From an uncultured Clostridia bacterium (GTDB lineage Bacteria > Bacillota > Clostridia > Oscillospirales > Ruminococcaceae), in contig CANCXY010000035.1 of the NCBI GenBank assembly GCA_947381875.1, forward strand, positions 1 to 18,058: a stretch of DNA of 18,058 nt, given 5' to 3'. The notes beneath the pieces are model-generated. The model worked only from the letters and a program-made list of their open reading frames with translations, was not told the origin of the DNA and did no database searches. The position numbers and the translations under genes are program-made. The first letter of the stretch is position 1. Each line of letters opens with the position of its first letter. Below, one piece after another: positions 7,414-13,907 of the stretch.

Positions 7414-7520
7414 GTTTAGCCCCTCAAAAAACCGGGGGCGCTCCCACGCCCGGCCTGCGCCGAGAGATTCAGCGGCACACAGCGCCGGACGGGCTGTTCC
7501 ATTGTTGTTCTTTTTGCCAA

Positions 7521-7542
7521 GCTTTTTCTTCCAAGAAAAAGC
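7521..7542. repeat. Perfect 10-bp inverted repeat after the DUF2304 gene
   Basis: GCTTTTTCTT / AAGAAAAAGC separated by CC, 20 bases beyond the DUF2304 stop on the minus strand. It could fold in the transcript, but no U-run follows. The rest of 7414-7562 is GC-rich with no recognisable gene. Confidence 0.55.
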
Positions 7543-7562
7543 GGGGGCCGCCGGAGGCACAA

Positions 7563-7946
7563 TCACTTCTCCGATTCCGCGATTCTTTCCTCAAGCTGCC
7601 GCACGCGCGCTTCCAAAAGGGCGTTTTCCTGCGCAAGGCGTTTCTGTTTCTGCGCGTGGGTGGAAACGGCGCTGGAAAGGCTGAGCAGCAACAGCAGGAC
7701 AAATACAGTGACGAGGATGAATACGGTGTTGATGGGCACTGTCATGCCCAGCAGGTTCGTGAGTACCAGGACGATATACGGAAAGATCGCGAACAGCAGG
7801 AACCCTGCCGCGCTCAACAGCCACAGCAGGGCATACCGCACGGTGAGGCGGCGTTTTTTCAGCAGGAAAAGGATGCAGCCCAGGTAACACAGCGCGCCCG
7901 CCAGCATCAGAACGCGCAGAATGGGGCTGATGCTGTGCCAGATCAT
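7563..7946 (-). CDS. DUF2304 membrane protein, glycosyltransferase partner
   Basis: 127 residues from the ATG at 7946, which overlaps the GT2 stop by 4 bases (ATGA); GGGGAGG lies 8 bases upstream. There are three hydrophobic segments (about 8-28, 38-64 and 70-92), with a KKRR motif between the first two. A charged C-terminal coiled coil (about 97-125) has QKQKRLAQENALLEARV. This is the layout of DUF2304 proteins, which are commonly encoded next to DPM1-like GT2 enzymes and are thought to help them at the membrane. Their exact activity is not established. Translational coupling to the GT2 gene supports a working pair. Confidence 0.82.
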   Translation of the reverse strand: MIWHSISPILRVLMLAGALCYLGCILFLLKKRRLTVRYALLWLLSAAGFLLFAIFPYIVLVLTNLLGMTVPINTVFILVTVFVLLLLLSLSSAVSTHAQKQKRLAQENALLEARVRQLEERIAESEK

Positions 7947-8659
7947 GTGCGCACCTCCCCGCGGTGGTCGGCGGTGACACGGAACACCACCAGCGCCACG
8001 CATACCTTTACCATATAATATGCCGAGCGCAGCGCGCTGATCGACGACTTCCCGCCCAGACGTTCCGCCATCACCACCGGCACCTCGCCCACTTTGAATC
8101 CGTTCAGCACCGCCGTCAGGATGGCCTCCGGTTCCGGGTAATCCTGGGCGTAGTGGTCGGCGAAAAAGGCTGTCAATTCTTTGCCGCAGGCGCGGAAACC
8201 GCTGGTCGTGTCGCGCACGCGCACCCCGCACAGCAGATGGATAATCCAGCTCAGGATATTGATGCCCATGCGCCGGGGCAGGCTTGTCTGGAACCCCTCT
8301 TTTGTGATGAACCGGCTGCCCACGCACATATCCAGTTTCCCATCCAATACGGGTTCCAGCACGTTGGCCAGGTACGCCGGGTCGTGCTGGCCGTCGCCGT
8401 CAAGCTGCACCGTGGCGTCATAGCCGTGGTCACGCGCGTATAAGTATCCTGTCTGCACCGTGCCGCCAATGCCTAAGTTGACGGCCTGGTTCAGATAGGA
8501 AAAACCGTTTTTTCGGCAGACTTCGACACTGCTGTCTGTGGAACAGTCGTTGACAATCAGGTAATCTGCCCAGGGCGCGGCCTCGTGCAGGCGCGCAACT
8601 ACGCGTTCCAGGTTTGCCTCCTCGTTATAGCAGGGGATGATAACCAGCACTTTTTTCAC
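7943..8659 (-). CDS. Family 2 glycosyltransferase (polyprenyl-phosphate sugar synthase-like)
   Basis: 238 residues from a GTG at 8659 with a near-perfect GGAGGTGAT upstream; it overlaps the GT4 stop by 4 bases. It has a GT-A fold with IPCYNEEANL at the N-terminus, VNDCSTDSS, the acidic QLDGDGQHDP metal/nucleotide motif (about 85-94), and the acceptor-side TTSGFRACG. Length and motifs resemble DPM1-like enzymes that charge polyprenyl phosphate with a sugar; there are no long C-terminal membrane segments. The coupled DUF2304 membrane protein may supply the membrane anchor. The sugar donor cannot be told from the sequence. Confidence 0.87.
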   Translation of the reverse strand: MKKVLVIIPCYNEEANLERVVARLHEAAPWADYLIVNDCSTDSSVEVCRKNGFSYLNQAVNLGIGGTVQTGYLYARDHGYDATVQLDGDGQHDPAYLANVLEPVLDGKLDMCVGSRFITKEGFQTSLPRRMGINILSWIIHLLCGVRVRDTTSGFRACGKELTAFFADHYAQDYPEPEAILTAVLNGFKVGEVPVVMAERLGGKSSISALRSAYYMVKVCVALVVFRVTADHRGEVRT

Positions 8660-9885
8660 CCAATCACCTCCGGCATCAGCGCTTCTATCAGCTTCCTTAA
8701 AACCGGCCCGCGCCGGAAATTTTCTTCATAACACCGTTTGGCGGCGCGCCCCATTTCCGCGCGCGCTTCGCCGGGCATGTCCGCCAGCGTCAGCAGATTT
8801 TTGTACAGCGCGTCCGCGTCGCCCGCCGCACTCACCAGCCCCGCGCCCGCCTCGCGCACCACACGCGCGGCCTCGCCGGTGATGGCGACAAGGCACGGCT
8901 TGCCCGACGCCAGATAGCTTGCGATCTTCGCGGGCACCGTCAAGCCCACGTCCTCGGTATCGGCCAGCGCCGCGAACAGCGCGTCCGCCGACGCCTGCCA
9001 CGCGGGCACCTCCTCCGGCGCGCACCGTCCGGCAAAGAGGAACCAGCCGGAAACGCCCGCCTCCTCGATTTCCCGTGCCAGCGCCTCCCGGCTCATGCCA
9101 TCGCCCACGATCACAAAGCGGATATCCGTCCGCCCGTCCTGTTTCAACCGCCGCGCGCATTCGACTAGCAACGAAAGGTCCTGCGCCGGGCTGATATTGC
9201 CCGCGAACAGCATATTGAACCGCCCCGCCAGTCTTTCCGAAATGGCGGCATCCTGTACCCCCCGCGCGTAAAAATCCTCGCAGTACTGCGGGATAACAGC
9301 CAGCCTTGCCTTCGGCGCAATAGCGGCCAATTTATCGCGCAAAGGCCCGCTCATGGCTAACAGCGTATCACAGCGCCGGTACAGCCAATGCGACACACCC
9401 GCCGCGACAGCCCGCAAAGCGCGATTCCGCACAGGCAGCACGGAGTAGAGGTTTTCCGGCCACAGATCCAGCACATAGGCCGCCAGGGGGACGCGGTGCA
9501 GTTTCGCATACACGATAGCGGGCAGCAGCATCAGCACAGGGCTTGTCTCATAACAGAACACAATATCGTACCGCCGCCCGTGGAGGCGCGGCAGGCTGAA
9601 CAGCGCCGTTACAGGAAAGGAGATATAGTTGAGGAAAATGCGCAGAGCAGTATTCCCCTTGCGCCGCACCTCGCCCGCGCGGAAAATCTCGACCCCCTCA
9701 TGCGTCTCACGGCGCGGCCCGGTATAACGGTAGCCCGGATACCACTCCCCCGCCGGATAGTTGGGCAGCCCGCACAGCACGTCCACTTTGTACCCCGCCT
9801 CCGTCAGCCCCGCGCAGATGTCCGTAATGCGGAAGTTCTCCGGCCAATAATGCTGGCTGACAATCAGGACCCGCTTTTCCTCCAA
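8656..9885 (-). CDS. Family 4 glycosyltransferase, WbuB/WcaI-like
   Basis: 409 residues starting at a TTG (9885) with AGGGGTG a few bases upstream. The open frame extends 40 codons further up to 10005, but those codons are a translation of the hairpin repeat and are not a real N-terminus. It is a GT-B enzyme. The N-terminal domain has LIVSQHYWPENFRITD and GLPNYPAG, typical of the WbuB/WcaI group. The C-terminal domain has MLFAGNISPAQDL, FVIVGDGMSR and DVGLTVPAKIASYLASGKP. WbuB of E. coli O26 transfers L-FucNAc; with capE-capF-capG just upstream, transfer of L-FucNAc to a lipid-linked acceptor is a reasonable inference. It is coupled to the following GT2 gene by a 4-base overlap. Confidence 0.87.
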   Translation of the reverse strand: MEEKRVLIVSQHYWPENFRITDICAGLTEAGYKVDVLCGLPNYPAGEWYPGYRYTGPRRETHEGVEIFRAGEVRRKGNTALRIFLNYISFPVTALFSLPRLHGRRYDIVFCYETSPVLMLLPAIVYAKLHRVPLAAYVLDLWPENLYSVLPVRNRALRAVAAGVSHWLYRRCDTLLAMSGPLRDKLAAIAPKARLAVIPQYCEDFYARGVQDAAISERLAGRFNMLFAGNISPAQDLSLLVECARRLKQDGRTDIRFVIVGDGMSREALAREIEEAGVSGWFLFAGRCAPEEVPAWQASADALFAALADTEDVGLTVPAKIASYLASGKPCLVAITGEAARVVREAGAGLVSAAGDADALYKNLLTLADMPGEARAEMGRAAKRCYEENFRRGPVLRKLIEALMPEVIG

Positions 9886-9898
9886 ACAATCACCCCTG

Positions 9899-9978
9899 TT
9901 GGGCTGCCGCCCAAACCTGCCCAGAGGCTCTGCCTCTGGACTCCGCCAAAGGGGGCAAGCCCCCTTTGGAAACCCATC
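9899..9978 (-). repeat. Triple-hairpin dispersed repeat, copy 3
   Basis: Plus-strand order: C 9899-9914 (TTGGGC/GCCCAA, loop TGCC), spacer ACCTGC, B 9921-9939 (CCAGAGGC/GCCTCTGG, loop TCT), spacer ACTCCG, A 9946-9969 (CCAAAGGGGG/CCCCCTTTGG), then the conserved flank AAACCCATC. It occupies most of the gap between capG and the GT4 gene. Hairpin C ends 13 bases before the GT4 start codon. Confidence 0.92.
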
Positions 9979-9980
9979 CT

Positions 9981-10003
9981 GTGCGGCAATTTCATTGCCG
10001 CAC
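9981..10003. repeat. Perfect 10-bp hairpin between capG and GT4
   Basis: GTGCGGCAAT / ATTGCCGCAC with a TTC loop, immediately next to repeat copy 3. It forms a fourth hairpin in the intercistronic leader. No U-run follows on the minus strand, so read-through into the GT4 gene is expected, possibly with processing. Confidence 0.7.
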
Positions 10004-10035
10004 ACCTCATTTTGTTGTTTATGGGGCGGCTTTTG

Positions 10036-11172
10036 TCATTTCCGCCAGACCATTTTGTTTACGACGCCCACATAGCTTTGGATGATGCGCACCACTTTGT
10101 TGGAAACGTCCTCGGTATAGTAGGGCACGGGTATGCCGAAATCGCCGTTTTCCTGCATGGCGACAGCTGTTTCTACGGCCTGTTCTACGCCGCCGCCTGC
10201 AATGCCAGCCAGGATAAAGCACCCCTTGTCGAGTGCCTCCGGCCGTTCCGTCGAGGTACGGATACACACGGCGGGGAACGGCTTGCCAATGCTCAGGAAA
10301 AAGCTGGATTCCTCCGGCAGCGTGCCCGAATCGCTCACGACACAGAAAGCGTGCATTTGCAGGCAGTTGTAATCATGGAAGCCCAACGGCTCATGCAGCC
10401 GGACGCGCTTGTCCAGCGCAAAGTGCCGCTGTTCCAGAAATTTTTTGCTGCGCGGATGACAGGAATAGAGGATGGGCATATCGTACCGCTCCGCCAAGCG
10501 GTTCACGGAGGTGAACAGTTCGGTAAAGTTTTTTTCGGTGTCGATATTCTCCTCCCGGTGCGCGGAGAGCAGGATATATCCCCGCTCCGTCAGCCTTAGG
10601 CGCGTCAGCACGTCGCTTTGTTCGATGGCGGCCAGGTTCGCGTGCAGAACCTCGGCCATCGGGCTGCCCGTGACATAGGTGCGCTCCCGCGCGGTGCCCT
10701 CGGCGTTCAGGTACCGCCGCGCGTGTTCGGAATAGCAGAGGTTCACGTCGGAGATGTGGTCGACCATCCGGCGGTTCGTCTCCTCCGGCAGGCATTCGTC
10801 AAAGCAGCGGTTCCCCGCCTCCATATGGAAAATGGGGATATGCAGCCGCTTTGCCGGGATCGCGCACAGACAGCTATTGGTGTCGCCCAAAATCAACAGC
10901 GCGTCCGGCTTCTCCTGTACCATCAGCCTATAGCTTTTCGCGATGATGTTCCCGATCGTCTCCCCCAGATCGGCCCCGACCGCACCCAGCATATGGTCCG
11001 GCGCGCGCAGGCCCAGGTCCCGGAAGAAGATCTCGTTCAGTGTATAATCGTAGTTTTGCCCCGTATGCACAAGGATCTGTTCAAAATACTGGTCGCATTT
11101 CTGAATGACCGCCGAAAGCCGTATGATTTCCGGCCTCGTGCCCACTACTGTCATCAAACGCAGTTTGCCCAT
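10036..11172 (-). CDS. capG: UDP-GlcNAc 2-epimerase family enzyme forming UDP-L-FucNAc
   Basis: 378 residues from the ATG at 11172, four bases after the capF stop, with GAGGAAG (inside the end of capF) as SD; longer frames up to 11265 lie inside capF. It belongs to the WecB/CapG/FnlC fold: TVVGTRPEIIR (8-18), ILVHTGQNYDY, LGDTNS, FHMEAGNRCFDECLPEETNR, SAHREENID, and SDSGTLPEESSF near the UDP site. Together with CapE and CapF this fits the last step of the known pathway: C2 epimerisation of UDP-N-acetyl-L-pneumosamine to UDP-N-acetyl-L-fucosamine. Length matches CapG/FnlC rather than ordinary MnaA. Third gene of the capEFG run. Confidence 0.88.
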   Translation of the reverse strand: MGKLRLMTVVGTRPEIIRLSAVIQKCDQYFEQILVHTGQNYDYTLNEIFFRDLGLRAPDHMLGAVGADLGETIGNIIAKSYRLMVQEKPDALLILGDTNSCLCAIPAKRLHIPIFHMEAGNRCFDECLPEETNRRMVDHISDVNLCYSEHARRYLNAEGTARERTYVTGSPMAEVLHANLAAIEQSDVLTRLRLTERGYILLSAHREENIDTEKNFTELFTSVNRLAERYDMPILYSCHPRSKKFLEQRHFALDKRVRLHEPLGFHDYNCLQMHAFCVVSDSGTLPEESSFFLSIGKPFPAVCIRTSTERPEALDKGCFILAGIAGGGVEQAVETAVAMQENGDFGIPVPYYTEDVSNKVVRIIQSYVGVVNKMVWRK

Positions 11173-11176
11173 CTTC

Positions 11177-12313
11177 TCAAACTTCCTCATAGATTGTATC
11201 TGGCCGCGCGGGGTCGAACGGCTCGCTTGCCCACATGATGGTGACAAGGTCGCCCCCGCCCACATTGGCGATGCTGTGTGTATAGCCCGCCGGGATATCC
11301 ACGGCCTCTAATTTTTCGCCCGATACACGGTATTCGTATACTTCCTGTGCGCCCACACGACGGAAACGGATCAGCGCTTCGCCTTGTACCACAAGGAATT
11401 TTTCTACTTTGGTATCATGCCAGTGGTTCCCCTTTACAATGCCTGGGTGCGTGATGTTCACCGACACCTGCCCGCGGTCCGGGCTGCGCAGGAACTCCGT
11501 AAAGCTGCCGCGTGCGTCCGGGTGCATGGGCAGGGGATAGGAAAAGCTGTCTGTCGGCAGATAGGAAAGATAGGTCGCGTACAGCTTTTTCGTGAACGCG
11601 TCGCCCATATCCGCCGCTGCCAGTGTCTTCCGGCTGTCGCGGAAACTTTGGATCAGATCGGCCAGCGCGCCGAGGGTTACGGAATAGGTATCGTGCCCCA
11701 AATGGCAGTAGCCGGGGATGGAGCAGTCCCGCATGCCCCGCCCGTCACGCGCCGCGATCAGTGCGTCAACTACGTCGTCGATATAGGCAAGCTCCACCAC
11801 GTGCGCCGGGTCGCTGATGGTGATAGGCAGCCCATGCGCGATATTGTGGCAGAAGGTGGCGACAACGCTGTTGTAGGAGGGGCGGCACCACTTCCCAAAC
11901 ACGCCCGGCAGGCGGTATACCAGCGCGAGCGCGCCGGTGGCGCGTTCGTGCGCGAATACGGCGTCCTCGGCCTCGCGCTTGCTTTTGCCGTAATCGTTGT
12001 CCAGTTCTGTCTGGACAGAGGAGGTCATCAGCACGGGGGCGGGGTTGTGTACCCCGGACAGCGCGGCCAGCAGCTCCTCGGTAAATCCCCGGTTGCCGGA
12101 GTAGAACTCGGCGGCGTCTTTCGGGCGGTTCACGCCCGCCAAATGATAGACAAAATCCGCCTGTGCGGCGTATTCCGCCAGCTTTTCGCGCGGTGTGTCG
12201 ATGTCATAGGGCAGCACCGTATACTGCCCCTCGGCGGCAAGGCGCGCCCGCAGGTTCTTTCCGATAAACCCGTTCGCGCCCGTCACCAGTACGGCCTTTG
12301 TTTCATTTTTCAC
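11177..12313 (-). CDS. capF: CapF-type bifunctional SDR-cupin reductase
   Basis: 378 residues from a GTG at 12313 overlapping the end of capE by 11 bases, with GAGGAG about 10 bases upstream. The N-terminal SDR domain (about 1-245) has VTGANGFIG (10-18), catalytic Ser98/Ser99, and Tyr108-x3-Lys112 in YGKSK. The C-terminal cupin domain (about 260-378) has GNHWHDTKVEKFLVVQGEA and PAGYTHSIANVG, giving the His/Glu metal ligands. This SDR-plus-cupin fusion is diagnostic of CapF. In S. aureus the cupin half acts on the CapE product and the SDR half reduces the 4-keto sugar with NADPH to UDP-N-acetyl-L-pneumosamine. Its place between capE and capG agrees. Confidence 0.92.
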   Translation of the reverse strand: MKNETKAVLVTGANGFIGKNLRARLAAEGQYTVLPYDIDTPREKLAEYAAQADFVYHLAGVNRPKDAAEFYSGNRGFTEELLAALSGVHNPAPVLMTSSVQTELDNDYGKSKREAEDAVFAHERATGALALVYRLPGVFGKWCRPSYNSVVATFCHNIAHGLPITISDPAHVVELAYIDDVVDALIAARDGRGMRDCSIPGYCHLGHDTYSVTLGALADLIQSFRDSRKTLAAADMGDAFTKKLYATYLSYLPTDSFSYPLPMHPDARGSFTEFLRSPDRGQVSVNITHPGIVKGNHWHDTKVEKFLVVQGEALIRFRRVGAQEVYEYRVSGEKLEAVDIPAGYTHSIANVGGGDLVTIMWASEPFDPARPDTIYEEV

Positions 12314-13349
12314 GGGCGGCTAACTCCTCTTTGATGTAGTCCAGCGTCAGCAGCTTTTGCACCACTTCGTCAACGTCCATGCGGCGGGTGTTGTGGCTGG
12401 TGTAATCTTCGGGGGCCTGCGTGTGTACCTTGCCCTCGACGAAATATTTGTCATAGTTCAAGTCGCGTGCGTCGGCGGCCACGCGGAAATAGCTGCCCAG
12501 ATCCTCACTGCGCATTTTTTCCTCACGCGTCAGCAGGGTTTCATAGAGCTTTTCGCCGTGCCGCGTGCCGATGATATGGGTGCCTGTATCGCCGAACAGC
12601 TTTTGTACCGCCTTGGCCAAATCGCCGATGGTGGAGGCGGGGCTTTTCTGCACGAACAGGTCCCCGGCCTTCGCGTGTTCAAACGCGAACACCACCAACG
12701 CGACAGCCTCGTCCAGGCTCATCATAAAGCGGGTCATTTCGGGGTTTGTCACGGTGACAGGCTTGCCCGCATTGATCTGGTCGATAAAAAGCGGGATGGC
12801 GCTGCCGCGGCTTGCCATGACATTGCCGTACCGCGTACAGCAGATGGTGGTGCCGCGCTCAATGGCGGTGCGCGCCTTTGCGCCGATCACCTTTTCCATC
12901 ATGGCCTTGCTGATGCCCATCGCGTTGATGGGATAGGCGGCCTTGTCGGTGGAGAGGCAGACCACGCGCTTGACGCCCGCCTCTATTGCCGCCGTCAGGA
13001 CGTTGTCAGTGCCGATGATATTGGTGCGCACAGCCTCCATCGGGAAGAACTCGCAGCTCGGCACCTGTTTGAGCGCCGCCGCGTGGAAGATGAAGTCGAC
13101 CCCCTGCATCACACCGCCGATGCTGCCGGGGATGCGCACGTCCCCGATATAGAATTTCAGCTTCCCCGAAAGCTCCGGGTACTGCTGCTGGTACAGATGG
13201 CGCATATCGTCCTGTTTTTTCTCATCGCGGGAGAAAATGCGTATTTCGCCAATGTCGCTGTCCAGGAAATGCCGCAGCACCGTGTTGCCAAAGGAGCCGG
13301 TGCCGCCGGTGATGAGCAGCGTTTTGCCTGCAAAGACGGATGGATTCAT
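12303..13349 (-). CDS. capE: UDP-GlcNAc 4,6-dehydratase/5-epimerase (CapE/FnlA type)
   Basis: 348 residues from the ATG at 13349, with AAGGAGGG 7 bases upstream; an in-frame ATG at 13400 lacks an SD and is rejected. It is an SDR enzyme with NAD motif TGGTGSFG (14-21), FSRDEKKQ, and FHAAALKQVP. STDKAAYPINAMGISKAMMEK holds Met144-x3-Lys148 where classical SDRs have Tyr-x3-Lys. This Met replacement is a hallmark of the CapE/inverting dehydratase group. It performs the first step from UDP-GlcNAc to the L-arabino 4-keto-6-deoxy sugar on the way to UDP-L-FucNAc. It is first in the minus-strand glycan operon, behind the promoter at 13421-13449. Confidence 0.92.
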   Translation of the reverse strand: MNPSVFAGKTLLITGGTGSFGNTVLRHFLDSDIGEIRIFSRDEKKQDDMRHLYQQQYPELSGKLKFYIGDVRIPGSIGGVMQGVDFIFHAAALKQVPSCEFFPMEAVRTNIIGTDNVLTAAIEAGVKRVVCLSTDKAAYPINAMGISKAMMEKVIGAKARTAIERGTTICCTRYGNVMASRGSAIPLFIDQINAGKPVTVTNPEMTRFMMSLDEAVALVVFAFEHAKAGDLFVQKSPASTIGDLAKAVQKLFGDTGTHIIGTRHGEKLYETLLTREEKMRSEDLGSYFRVAADARDLNYDKYFVEGKVHTQAPEDYTSHNTRRMDVDEVVQKLLTLDYIKEELAAREK

Positions 13350-13420
13350 GGGAAAGCCCTCCTTATTATATAAACGCGGGACACCCGCATTCTGTTTCAA
13401 ATTTCAGTATGTACCTGTTC

Positions 13421-13449
13421 AGTATACCACATTCTTCCCGCCTTGCCAA
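13421..13449 (-). promoter_or_regulatory. SigA-type promoter of the capEFG/glycosyltransferase operon
   Basis: On the minus strand: -35 TTGGCA (13449-13444), 17-base spacer, -10 TATACT (13426-13421) with TGG directly before it. The expected start is near 13414, giving a leader of about 65 bases. An 8-bp inverted repeat TTCCCGCC (13435-13442) / GGCGGGAA (13466-13473) brackets the -35 and could be an operator. Confidence 0.82.
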
Positions 13450-13562
13450 TATTTTGTGCAATTTTGGCGGGAATACGGCGAAAAATGTTGGGCAGGGCAG
13501 GAGAGGGGTTAGGTATCCTTTGCCTCCTGGGGCAGAGGTGCCCGGATAATTTTCCGCGGCGC

Positions 13563-13590
13563 TTGCGGATGGTGTCGAAAATGGTATAAT
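13563..13590 (+). promoter_or_regulatory. Promoter of the small toxin-like ORF
   Basis: -35 TTGCGG (13563-13568), 16-base spacer, consensus -10 TATAAT (13585-13590) preceded by TGG (extended -10). Expected start is near 13597. The leader can fold with CCACCC (13602-13607) against the GGGTG of the SD region (13627-13631), enclosing a CCAG/CTGG hairpin (13612-13622). This would hide the ribosome binding site. Confidence 0.7.
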
Positions 13591-13626
13591 GAGGATGCTG
13601 CCCACCCTATACCAGGCGCTGGAAGG

Positions 13627-13657
13627 GGGTGAACGCAGTGAAGGTTATTTTTGAGAT
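13627..13657 (+). repeat. Direct repeat DR1 over the toxin SD and start codon
   Basis: 31 bases sharing about 28 aligned identical positions with 13790-13820, including GGGTGAA, CGCAGTGAA and TTTGAGAT. This copy carries the SD (GGGGGTGA) and the GTG start of the 32-codon ORF. Confidence 0.88.
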
Positions 13658-13736
13658 AATGGTGTCGGTTTTGGCAAACATAGTTGCCAGCTATGTTTGC
13701 AAATGGCTTGACCGGCACGGGAACGGTGGTCAGTAA
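13638..13736 (+). CDS. 32-residue single-helix peptide, putative Fst-like type I toxin
   Basis: GTG at 13638 with a strong GGAAGGGGGTGA just upstream, stop TAA at 13734-13736. The peptide has one hydrophobic helix (about 3-21, VIFEIMVSVLANIVASYV) and a polar tail KWLDRHGNGGQ. Size, topology and the W-L-x-x-R tail resemble Fst/Ldr-type toxins, which insert in the inner membrane; the proline of classical Fst helices is absent. The coding region contains a perfect 10-bp hairpin (13674-13683 / 13691-13700) whose loop TTGCCAG repeats the terminator loop. It has its own promoter and terminator and a convergent antisense promoter. Toxicity is inference from layout; alternatively it could be a small regulatory membrane peptide. 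Confidence 0.72.
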   Translation: MKVIFEIMVSVLANIVASYVCKWLDRHGNGGQ

Positions 13737-13749
13737 GCCTAAAGCCAAA

Positions 13750-13783
13750 AAAGCCCCAGAGAGTGCCAGCTCTCCGGGGCTTT
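13750..13783. terminator. Bidirectional terminator shared by toxin mRNA and antisense RNA
   Basis: Stem AAAGCCCC-GAGAG / CTCTC-GGGGCTTT with one A-C mismatch and loop TGCCAG (13764-13769). Plus strand: followed by TTTGCCATT. Minus strand: followed by six Ts. It lies 13 bases after the toxin stop codon. Confidence 0.88.
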
Positions 13784-13789
13784 GCCATT

Positions 13790-13820
13790 GGGTGAAACGC
13801 AGTGAATTTATCTTTGAGAT
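13790..13820 (+). repeat. Direct repeat DR2, template of the antisense RNA 5' end
   Basis: Second copy of the 31-base repeat (GGGTGAAA, CGCAGTGAA, TTTGAGAT). It lies downstream of the terminator and ends 3 bases before the predicted start of the minus-strand RNA. Here the repeat is not followed by an open frame, so it is kept as sequence rather than as a gene. Confidence 0.88.
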
Positions 13821-13829
13821 TGTATTATC

Positions 13830-13858
13830 ATTATAGCACATTTCTTCTACTATGTGCA
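13830..13858 (-). promoter_or_regulatory. Promoter of the antisense RNA
   Basis: On the minus strand: -35 TGCACA (13858-13853), 17-base spacer, consensus -10 TATAAT (13835-13830) preceded by TGC, again an extended -10. A stronger -10 match than most promoters in the window, as expected for an abundant antitoxin RNA. Confidence 0.72.
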
Positions 13859-13907
13859 AGAGGGAACCAAAATCTTTCTCAAAAAATTTTTTCAAAAATT
13901 CCCCAAG

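Larger units (their letters stand above)
13746..13823 (-). ncRNA. Putative antisense antitoxin RNA (about 78 nt)
   Basis: Predicted from the minus-strand promoter at 13830-13858 (start near 13823) to the hairpin at 13750-13783, followed on this strand by TTTTTT (13752-13747). Its 5' third is the complement of direct repeat DR2. Because DR2 resembles DR1, it is also nearly complementary in trans to the toxin SD/start region. Its 3' hairpin is the exact complement of the toxin mRNA terminator. Its loop CTGGCA is complementary to the loop of the terminator and to the loop of the hairpin inside the toxin coding region. No ORF of note lies in it. Confidence 0.68.

Noticed and set aside
9388..10599. 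403-codon plus-strand ORF
   Set aside because: Antisense to GT4 and capG and passes through the hairpin repeat; both minus-strand genes have clear families and start sites.
11384..12334. 316-codon plus-strand ORF
   Set aside because: Antisense shadow of capF.
12357..13373. 338-codon plus-strand ORF
   Set aside because: Antisense shadow of capE, no SD, no recognisable motif.
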